DNA from: Mycoplasmopsis equigenitalium
Lineage (GTDB): Bacteria > Bacillota_I > Bacilli_A > Mycoplasmatales > Metamycoplasmataceae
Reading direction: 5' to 3'
DNA length: 64,000 nucleotides
NCBI RefSeq assembly: GCF_024498255.1
Contig: NZ_CP101808.1
Coordinates: 124,001-188,000, forward strand
The notes beneath the pieces are model-generated. The model was not told the origin of the DNA, did no database searches, and saw only the letters and a program-made list of their open reading frames with translations. This document shows positions 54,951 through 62,420 of this stretch, one piece after another; within the stretch, counting starts at the first letter, position 1, and every line of letters begins with the position of its first letter. A program made the position numbers and the translations under genes.

Positions 54951-55706
54951 ATGGCGAATAAATGTTTTATGGAATTTTATTATAGTGTTGACAAAGAAAT
55001 TTATGACTTATTTGTTGTGCAAAAAGAGTATGAAAAAAACAATGGTAACATTTTGAAATACCGAGGTAAAATGTTCTGTCCAGAATGTAAAAAAGCCGAA
55101 TTAAGCTTTACTCATAAGACATCAAATAAGCGTGCCTTTTTGTCAAAGAAACCATCTTCGAAACATATTGATGGTTGTTCATTAATACATAATTATGCAA
55201 CTAATAGAGAAGTAAAACAATATATTAAAAAATTATCTGGTGAAAAAATAGATGATATGTTAGAATCGGCATTGAATTTACTACTTCCTAAAGAGGAAGG
55301 AACAAGTTTTAGTGCAACAACACACACTAAAGAAAATCCTTTAGTAATACAATCTAAAGGTAAAAACGGGAAACAGATTACAAAAACAATACCCAAAAAA
55401 TCTTTAAATAGGTTGTCAAATCAAATAGAAGAGGGTAAAGTATTTATATTTTATGGACACGTAAAGTTATATGTTGTATCCATCGATACCAAAGATGGTA
55501 TTTGTTATAAGTTAAATCTCAAAGTCAAAAAAGGCAACGAGTGAAAATGGGTTGCAAGTATTTTTAGGTATCGTAATGAAGATCAAGTTGATGAAAATAA
55601 AGTTTATGATTTAGCAGTGTTAGGTCATATCGAATTTTATAAAGGATATCCACAAATTAGAACCAAAAACTTTTCTGATATTAAATGAAGAGAGATAACA
55701 CAATAA
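54951..55706 (+). CDS. Zinc-ribbon protein of unknown function
   Basis: 251 residues; not assigned to a family. The N-terminal half has a metal-like site: MFCPECKKAELSFTH, then KHIDGCSLIH, a CPxC-H-H-C arrangement reminiscent of the N-terminus of CoiA-like proteins. A middle linker is Lys/Thr-rich, and the C-terminal 110 residues (KVFIFYGHVKLYVVSI and on) look like a beta-rich domain. There is no membrane segment. Two TGA codons near the end encode Trp. It is first in a group of accessory genes between the ribosomal operon and uvrC. A nucleic-acid role is only suggested by the ribbon. Confidence 0.7.
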
Positions 55707-55995
55707 TTATTTTAAGAAAATTGAAGTATCTTTTTAGTTAAAATGATTAATGCAACACAAATAATTAATGTTATATATTAAAATACGCTAAAATCTAATA
55801 TTTAATAACAAACAGACCGAATAAAACGTTATACATATTGACACTCTACGAAAAGAGTGAGGTAAAATACTAGCTATTATTGTTTTCTGATAGAAGGGAA
55901 AACGGTTAATTAATATAAAACTATTTGTTGCAAATAACTTTTTGCTTGAATATTTTTTATTCTAATTTAAAATTAAATTAGAAAAAGGAATCAAT
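55707..55995. other. Intergenic region with an inverted repeat inside a promoter-like sequence
   Basis: AT-rich. At 55839-55869, TTGACA is followed by a 6-bp inverted repeat CACTCT / AGAGTG (55842-55847 and 55854-55859) and TAAAAT. A second short repeat GTTTTC / GAAAAC lies at 55881-55902. The first resembles the core of HrcA-binding CIRCE elements (CACTC/GAGTG), but the spacing (8, not 9) and the outer arms do not match. No gene is evident here. Confidence 0.45.
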
Positions 55996-57183
55996 ATGAG
56001 TTTATTAGCTAAATTATTAACTAAAATTGAAGAGAAAAAGGAAGAATTAATTAAGATTCGCCACCATTTACACGCTAACCCGGAAGTTAGTTTTAAAGAA
56101 TTTAAAACCGCAAAATTTATAAAAGATTTTTACGCAAATAAAGATGTAATATTTTCACGACCTTTATCTAGTAATAATTTGGGTTTTACTATAACAATAG
56201 ATTCTAAAAAACCAGGAAAAACTATTTTAATTAGGGCAGATTTTGACGGTTTACCAATCAAGGAAACTACAACTTTGTCTTATAAATCAAAAAATGGTGC
56301 TATGCATGCTTGTGGCCATGATGTGCACACGGCGTATTTAATGATTTTGGCTGATGTTTTAATCGAGTTTAAAAACGAGTTAAAAGGTAAGATTGTTATT
56401 ATGCATCAACACGCTGAAGAAACACCACCAGGTGGTGCTAAAGAAATGATTGAAGCGGGTTTATTAGAAAATATTGATTATGCCTTAGGAATTCATGTTT
56501 TAGGCAATTATGAAACTGGAGAGGTATATTTCCGCTTCAATGAAGCACAACAAGCGCGTGATAAATATGAGATTTGCATTATTGGTAAAGGTGGGCATGG
56601 TTCGCAACCTGAAAAAGCCAATGATGCTATTGTTGCAGCATCTTACTTAGTAACTGCTTTACAAACAATCATTAGTCGCCGGATTTCATCAAATGATCGT
56701 GCCGTTTTGAGTGTGGGTTCATTTGCGGGCGAGGGTACATTTAATATTATTCAAGAAAAAGTAAATTTAGAGTGTGATGTTAGATATGCAAAGGATGAAA
56801 TAGGTGAATTAATTGCTGAAGAAATTAATAAAATAGCAAAAGGGTTTGCCTTAGCGTTAAGTCTTAAAATTAAAGTTAAGCGTCAAATTGATTATCCGGT
56901 TTTAGTTAATAATAATGAACTTACAGATTTAGCACTCAAGTCATTAAAAGAAGCAAATTTACCAGAAATAAAAGCAGTAAATGAATTGGGAGATATTTTG
57001 TCAGCAAGCGAGGATTTTGCTTATGTAGCAAATAAAGTTCCAAGCTGTTTCTTTTATGTTGGTGGCGGCATAAAGAATCATCTTTCATAGCATCACAACA
57101 GTAATTTTGTTATTACTGATGAATCGGCATTGATAAGTACTAAAGCAATGGCGGTTATTGTTACTAAATTAATGGAAAAATAA
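55996..57183 (+). pseudogene. M20-family amidohydrolase/peptidase, interrupted by TAG
   Basis: M20D-type metallopeptidase (hippurate hydrolase/aminoacylase-like). Present: RHHLHANPEVSF, the metal motif HACGHDVHTA (about 98-107), the acid pair EETPPGG and the dimerisation domain with GKGGHGSQPEKAND. At codon 365 (57088-57090) a TAG replaces a sense codon; the same frame then continues for 30 residues (HHNSNFVITDESALISTKAM and on) to TAA 57181. That end contains the family's last metal-binding His in HH-x-x-x-F. The truncated product would lack a metal ligand and is probably inactive. A one-base change such as CAG or TAT to TAG is enough. Sequencing error is possible. Confidence 0.85.
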
Positions 57184-57206
57184 AAAAACAATGATTTTGT
57201 TTTTTT
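57182..57206. terminator. Weak bidirectional terminator after the M20 gene
   Basis: Ten-base stem AAAAAAACAA / TTGTTTTTTT with a 5-nt loop, T-rich on both strands. Low GC, so strength is uncertain. It overlaps the M20 stop and could also serve the convergent DUF262 operon. Confidence 0.5.
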
Positions 57207-57323
57207 ATTACCAATTATTAAATTGTTTGTAATTCATGATTTATATGAAAAACCAATATATTTTTCATTTCTTATTTTTAATAAATAATTTTAATCTTTT
57301 ATTTGTTTGAATTAATTTATCGA

Positions 57324-58907
57324 CTATTGATCTTTTTTAATCATTATTTGTGCAAAGGGAAAATTATCATATATTATGTGTGCTATTTTTTCTTGTCTTT
57401 TATAGATATATTTTTCTTTTTCAGTTTCAAATTCATCTATATTGATTTTATTAATTTCAGTGTTTTTTAAAACTTCATCATTTTTTCAGGCTTTTTCATA
57501 TGCCGATTTTTTTTGATCAACATATTCATTTTTAATTCTTTTGTTGCATGCTTCAGGAAGAAGAAACATATTTCCGATATTTTCAATTAGTTTATTTTTT
57601 TCTTCCGAATCAGTTGGTCAACCTCCTATCATTATTCAATCAGAATTTGGATTTTGCGGGAATATATGCTCAAGATTTATATTTTTAGTGTCCACTTTTA
57701 AAGCGTTGTTTTTCATGATTATGCCAAGAAGAAGTAATGCTTTTTTATATTGAGGTTTTATTTTTGGATCTCCTAATTTATTTTTAAATTCATCAAAATC
57801 AATTTTTAACGTTACTTCATCGTTATTGATTTTGTTTATTAATAATTTAGATATTTTTTCTGCCGCCGTTCCTGTATTTATTTCTTTTATTATTTCTTGA
57901 ATTATTTGTAAAAATTTGGATGGGTTAACTTTTTTGAAAGAAAAAACAATACTTACCATCATTAATGGAAATATTATTTTTTGAAAAAAAGGATGGTCAT
58001 ATTTTAATGGTAATTTATTCTTTATGTGTAACGCATATAATACATCTAAGATTGCGGGTCTATTCATATCTTTGATAACCGTTGTAATGGGGTCGTTATC
58101 AATTTCTTTTAAATTAGAAATAATCGTATTAAAATTTTTAAAATCATCTTCGTTATTTATGACGTGTTGATTTAAAAAAGCAAACATTTCGATAGGACCT
58201 ATAGTTTTCGTGATATTTTGTGTTTTGTGTTTGTAATAAGCTAACGTTTTTTGCGTTAGTTTTGGTATTTTATTCTCTATTTTAACATCAAATTTTTTAG
58301 CACCATGATTTAGCGCAGTTGCCAAGATATCATCTTTTTGTAGTGGTTTTCCACCACTATTTATTTGTTGAAATATACTAAACGCATCGTCCGCGTTCTT
58401 ACATATTTTTTTATATATGTACATTCTGTTTTTAATAATGTCAATGATTTCTCTTATTTTGTCTTCGTGATTTAATAAAAAACTTTTAAAATTCAAATAA
58501 ATTTTTTTAAAAGGATTTTTAATTACATTATTAATAAAATGGTCTTTGTATTTTTTATTTTGCTCATATATATCGTAACTTAAATTAAACATCTCTATGC
58601 TAATATTTTTTAGTTCTTTTTCATTTATGTGGTCCTTGATTGCTTTAATTAAATTATTTATTGTCACAAGTCTTTGTTGTCCATCAGCAATCATTAGTTT
58701 ATCGTTGTTTTTGTAACAAATAAAATCAAGTAAGTAAAAATCACAATCTTTATTTTCTATACCCTTGAGTAAATCTTCTTTTATTGCTTCGATTTGTTCG
58801 ATTTTTCAAGAATAAGGACGTTGAAAAATTGGAAATGATATTTTTTCATCTTTTAAACTATAAATTTTTATATATTCATTAGAAAGGCTTTCATTTTTAA
58901 TAATCAT
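57324..58907 (-). CDS. DUF262/DUF1524 (GmrSD-like) defence protein
   Basis: 527 residues. N-terminal DUF262: ISFPIFQRPYSW (about 24-35), then MIADGQQRLVT (about 72-82), the nucleotide-binding DGQQR motif, and FQQINSGGKPLQKDDIL (about 175-191). C-terminal DUF1524 nuclease: NLEHIFPQNP (His-x-x-Pro) and IGNMFLLPEACNKRIKN, an HNH-like fold. Fused GmrSD proteins in other bacteria are NTP-dependent restriction enzymes, typically against modified phage DNA; related DUF262 proteins occur in SspE and BrxU. Third gene of an operon after a methyltransferase (59318) and a 135-residue protein (58911); 3-nt spacing. Many in-frame TGA codons. Target not inferable. Confidence 0.85.
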
Positions 58908-58910
58908 TAT

Positions 58911-59318
58911 TTATTCTCCTTTTCCTGTATTATTAAATTTCTCATTTCATTTATAAATAATTTTTTTTCCAGCTCTGACGAGATTATGTTCAGTTTTATA
59001 TTCAATTCCTTTTTGATGTATAAGTCCATCTTTATGATTTGCATTACTTGTGAATATATTTCTTAATATTACTCTATATCTTTTTTGTTTATTTGATTTA
59101 AGAGTTTCTTGAAAATATGAAGGTATATAAGACAAGTTAGAATTCAGAATTTTATAATAGCAGTCAATTAATGTTTGGCTGTCAATGGGTTTAGCAAATT
59201 CTTTAATATCTTGTACTGCAATATCTCTAATTAATCTTCAAAACGCATTTTTTGCATTCTTATTTTTTGATGTGTTTAGCAATAAAGAAAGCTCTCTTTT
59301 TAATACGTCTCCAATCAT
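58911..59318 (-). CDS. Hypothetical protein in the methyltransferase-GmrSD operon
   Basis: 135 residues, start ATG overlapping the methyltransferase stop (TAATG). I do not recognise it. N-terminal half is helical and charged (MIGDVLKRELSLLLNTSKNK), followed by YYKILNSNLSYIPSYFQETL and a basic region with RYRVILRNIF. The end is hydrophilic (KWNEKFNNTGKGE). No membrane segment, no known nuclease motif (no PD-ExK or HNH pattern seen). Possible roles are a specificity or control subunit, or a restriction subunit of a new kind; none can be chosen from sequence. Conservation of its order between the methyltransferase and DUF262 genes would support a functional link. Confidence 0.65.
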
Positions 59319-60456
59319 TACAATATCTCCTTTTTATGCACTAAAATTAAATATTCTTCAACATAAGGCTTTCTATTTTTTAAATTTCTAGATCCTCTGT
59401 AAGTAATGTAATTAAAACTTTTTATTTTAACATCGCCAATTTTTTTCAATATTTTTTCTAATTCGTCTATTTGTATAAATCCTTCTGAATTGTATGAAAT
59501 TAAAAGATATGATGCTTTAGTATCCTTGCACAATTTCTCCATTTGCTTTAGTGCAGAACTTTTCGTATTATACTTTGATTTGTTCCAATTTTGTGGTATA
59601 CCAGAAACTTTTGAAATTTTCGATGGTGATGGTTCGATATAATCATTTATTAAATTCAACATAAAATAGTTTGAACCATACGGATGCTGATTATATGGGG
59701 GGTCGATGTAAGCTAAATCGATTTTGGGTATTTGTTTACAAATTTCATTAGCATCACCTTTAAAAACGTGAACATTAGTATTAAACTTACTTAAAACAGG
59801 CTTTTTAATTTTGATATCACTCGTAATTCTATTTAACGCATATTTGCCATTACCACCAAATTGACCAGTTTTTGTATCTGAATTTTTATAAAAACCTTTA
59901 AAAATTCCGGCAGTGTTATTTTTTGTTGATGCTTCATATAATAATGGTCCTAAAAGTAATGATTTATAAGGCTCGGGAACTTTTTCGATGTATTGTCTAG
60001 CAGTATCCAAATATTTTGCATTACGAGAAGTGTAAAAGACTCTATCATTTTCTTTTATATTTTTATCATCATGAGGAGCATAAAGTTTATAAATAAAACC
60101 ATTATCAAAAAGCGGCTCATTTTCGAGCTTTTGACTGATTTCATCGTAGTACATATCAAGTTGATTTAAATCAATTTCATTTTCGTTTTTTAAATAACAT
60201 TTATTTAATGTTTCGCAATAATTTTCTAAATCATTTGTGTAAAGATTAGTAGAGTATCGTTTTAAAAATCTTGAAACAATTCCCGAACCCGAAAAAGCAT
60301 CAAACACATCGAGTTTTTCTTTATTTAATTCTTTTAAAATTGTTTTTAAAATTTCTTCTATTGATACGAGAAAAGAACGCTTATTTCCTAAATAAGTAAT
60401 TATTTGTTCTTTTAGAAATCTCTCTCTCTCTCTCTCTCTCTATGTTCTATGTCCAT
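59318..60456 (-). CDS. DNA adenine methyltransferase, phase-variable, OFF in this sequence
   Basis: Start ATG 60456, 6 nt after AGGAG, followed by GAC ATA GAA CAT and (AG)11. In this copy the ATG frame stops after 14 codons (TAA at about 60412). The methyltransferase frame (60418 onward) starts with a TAG upstream of the repeat and has no ATG or GTG before motif I, so it is not translated in full. With 10 or 13 repeats the two frames join, giving 378 residues. Features: ITYLGNKRSFL (SAM binding, D12-class), DAFSGSGIVSRFL (motif I) and IDPPYNQHPYGSNYF (motif IV DPPY), all for N6-adenine methylation. First gene of an operon with 58911 and 57324. Confidence 0.85.
60420..60441 (-). repeat. Dinucleotide tract (AG)11 in the methyltransferase 5' end
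   Basis: Twenty-two bases of perfect AG repeat on the coding strand, from the fifth codon after ATG 60456 onward. Reading-frame arithmetic: in frame when n is 10 or 13 (n mod 3 = 1), out of frame at 11 and 12. Slippage here would switch the gene on and off. Confidence 0.95.
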
Positions 60457-60510
60457 TTATTACTCCTGGGTATTTGTTAAAACAAGTGGTATTTATTCAA
60501 TACTTTCAAA

Positions 60511-60516
60511 ATTATA
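60511..60516 (-). promoter_or_regulatory. TATAAT box of the methyltransferase operon
   Basis: TATAAT on the minus strand about 55 nt before ATG 60456. No clear -35 is seen. The leader between carries the AGGAG ribosome site. Confidence 0.45.
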
Positions 60517-60596
60517 ACATAATATATACCAGATTAAGCAGGTTATACGCTTTTTTCAATTGCTGTGAAAAGAAAAATACATTCAATCATTTTTTA

Positions 60597-61135
60597 TTAT
60601 ATATGCTGTTTTATATTTGTATAAAGAATATTACTTATAAATAAACACAATTGCTTGTTGCTATTACGAAAGTTAACTCTAACATTTTGTAATAATGTGG
60701 CACTTTCATCGTTACGCTTCATAACTATTGAAAAAAGATCGGGGTTATCTTTTCAAAACATAAGTTTGTTAAATTTGCTAGAAAAACTTCTTGGTTCATC
60801 TTTGATAAATTCGTTTCGTTTCATATAATCATCAATAGTATCCACATTAAAATCATTTCAATTAGTACTAAAGTTATATTTTGGTGCGATACTTTTTTCT
60901 TATGAGGTTTAGATTGAAAAGTATTAAAAACATTTTCTTCAAATTTTACGGTTTTTGAAAATGGCTGTTTGTTGTTATTGGAATTTGTGAATTTTATTAC
61001 ATAAGGGTTATTAATGTTGTATTGATTAGAACTATTTGCTGGCTTAAAACTAATGCTAATTGTAGATATAGTGAGTGCCAACACAGCGTTTAAAGCTAAT
61101 AGGATTAGTCTACTTTTTTCATAATTTCCTTTCAT
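60597..61135 (-). pseudogene. Secreted protein gene broken by a frameshift
   Basis: ATG 61135 begins a signal-peptide-like N-terminus (KSRLILLALNAVLALTISTIS) and continues to about residue 81 (FQSKPHKKK). At the A6 run (60893-60898, T6 on the plus strand) the frame changes: one more A would continue into SIAPKYNFSTNWNDFNVDT and run to TAA 60597, giving about 179 residues. The unshifted frame instead gives an unlikely tail (VSHQNITLVLIEMILMW and on). Family unknown, probably a mycoplasma surface or exported protein. Could also be a phase-variable switch or a sequencing error. Confidence 0.65.
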
Positions 61136-61482
61136 TTGTTTTCAATAAACAAATTTATTTTAACTGTTTGCAAAAAAACAAAAAACAAAAAATGGCCAAA
61201 TATCGCCCTAAAATGAAATAAATTATTTTTTAATAGTAGTTTCAAACAACAAAAATTTTCAATAAGTTTGTGCGCTATTTGAGTGGATATTTTTAACAAA
61301 TTGATTTAAAAAAACTCATAGCATTTATAAAAATTAAATTTTATATTCAACCAAAAAATGTTTTAAAACAGACGTGGACATTAATGCAAAAAATAATATT
61401 TAGTAAGCGAGAAAATAGATAAAAAATGCACTAAATTTGTAAAATGAATGCATTTTTATTGCTAATTAATCACTAAGCCGGT
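61136..61482. other. Non-coding region, right edge of the accessory island
   Basis: About 350 nt of AT-rich sequence between the broken secreted-protein gene and the regulatory element of the coiled-coil gene. No ORF with protein-like composition, no terminator of note and no tRNA was found. Confidence 0.5.
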
Positions 61483-61555
61483 ATGAAAAAATAGCAGTTT
61501 TTCTTATTTTCTTATTTTTTGCAGCATTTTCACCCCTCCAGAATACATATATAAG
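61483..61555 (+). promoter_or_regulatory. Bipartite upstream element, copy D
   Basis: ATGAAAAA (61483-61490) and TTTTTCTT (61498-61505) form a near-perfect inverted repeat with a 7-nt centre. AATACAT (61542-61548) follows after 36 nt and runs into ATATAAG. The AGCATTTT and CTCCAG blocks between match copy B closely. It precedes the coiled-coil gene at 61585. Confidence 0.75.
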
Positions 61556-61584
61556 TGGTTATAAAAAAAGAAAGGAGGTGAATT

Positions 61585-62019
61585 ATGTCCCAAAATAAAA
61601 ATGCACTTTATAATTTAATTAAAGATGCAACTAAACTAACCAAGAAGGAGGTAATGTCTATTTTAAAACGTTACTCGGATGTTGATATGTTTCAAATGAT
61701 GTTTGAAAATGAACCTAATATCCTTTGATTAATTGCAAGAATAGATCAAAATAATATGAAACAAAAAACAGAAAATGACAAATTCAAACAAATAGATCAG
61801 AAATTTGATCAAATTGATAAGAGATTTGATAGCTTTGAAACGAGATTTGAAGAAAAGTTTGAGACACTTACTAAAACCCTCCTTGGTGCAATTGCTGGAG
61901 TTGAAACTAGATTATCAAACAGATTAGATAAACTTGAAAAAGATGTTGCCGAACTCAAAACAGATGTCGCACAACTCAAAACAGATGTTTCAGTTCTTAA
62001 ATCATTTCACAATATTTAA
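61585..62019 (+). CDS. Coiled-coil protein of unknown function
   Basis: 144 residues with a very strong ribosome site (AAAGGAGGTGA). Residues about 60-95 contain FKQIDQKFDQIDKRFD-type heptads, and 115-140 contain DVAELKTDVAQLKTDVSVL, three exact seven-residue steps, so a parallel coiled coil is likely. Segments of this style occur in DUF16-type proteins of mycoplasmas, but assignment is uncertain. No signal peptide. The upstream element is shared with recA, the nuclease lipoprotein and the small membrane peptide. A role linked to those is inferred from that alone. A clear terminator follows. Confidence 0.75.
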
Positions 62020-62040
62020 TATTTTGAAAACAACACAAAA

Positions 62041-62068
62041 ACAGCATTCAAAAAGAATGTTGTTTTTT
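62041..62068 (+). terminator. Terminator after the coiled-coil gene
   Basis: Stem ACAGCATTC / GAATGTTGT (one G-T pair) with A5 loop and T6. Confidence 0.85.
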
Positions 62069-62273
62069 AGAATCGCCATAAAAAGAGTAATACAATATAT
62101 AAATCAGAAATGCTTTAAGTGCATAAGAATTATTATATGTAAAGATATGTTTTATGAAGTCTTGAGATTTTATTGATCGAATGTATTTTAGTGTTATGTT
62201 TAAACATATAAGTTGTATATCAATGTGTAAAAAATATTTCAAAACTTTTGTATAGGTATGTTGGATTTATGAA

Positions 62274-62301
62274 AAATAAAAAAGACGATGAGAACCGTCT
62301 T
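62274..62301 (-). terminator. Terminator after tRNA-Trp
   Basis: On the minus strand, stem AAGACG / CGTCTT with 8-nt loop and T-run, beginning 10 nt after the tRNA 3' end. Confidence 0.8.
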
Positions 62302-62310
62302 GCTTTTATC

Positions 62311-62384
62311 TGGCGGGGGTTGTAGGAATCGAACCCACACAAACAGGTTTGGAATCTGTAGTACTGCCACTATACTAAACCCCC
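62311..62384 (-). tRNA. tRNA-Trp (anticodon CCA)
   Basis: 74 nt including encoded CCA. Acceptor stem GGGGGTT / AACCCCC is perfect, D-stem GTAT / GTAC, T-stem GTGGG / CCTAC and T-loop TTCGATT are regular. The anticodon loop TTCCAAA gives CCA, which reads UGG. The discriminator base is G, as for tryptophan. One A-C mismatch lies at the base pair next to the anticodon loop (position 31-39). A second tRNA-Trp (UCA) to read UGA must lie elsewhere. Confidence 0.92.
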
Positions 62385-62420
62385 AGTTATTTTATTTTAA
62401 CATAATAAAACATAGGTGGT

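Noticed and set aside
55842-55859. True CIRCE/HrcA operator
   Set aside because: Only the CACTC/GAGTG core is present; the spacer is 8 rather than 9 and the outer arms do not match, so only a resemblance is reported.
62048-62242. 64-residue minus-strand ORF rich in Ile, Tyr and Phe
   Set aside because: No ribosome site, AT-driven composition, and it crosses the terminator of the coiled-coil gene.
62335-62365. Reading the tRNA as tRNA-Gly(UCC)
   Set aside because: Shifting the loop by one base would need a poorer anticodon stem; the G discriminator and seven-base loop TTCCAAA centre CCA, giving tRNA-Trp.
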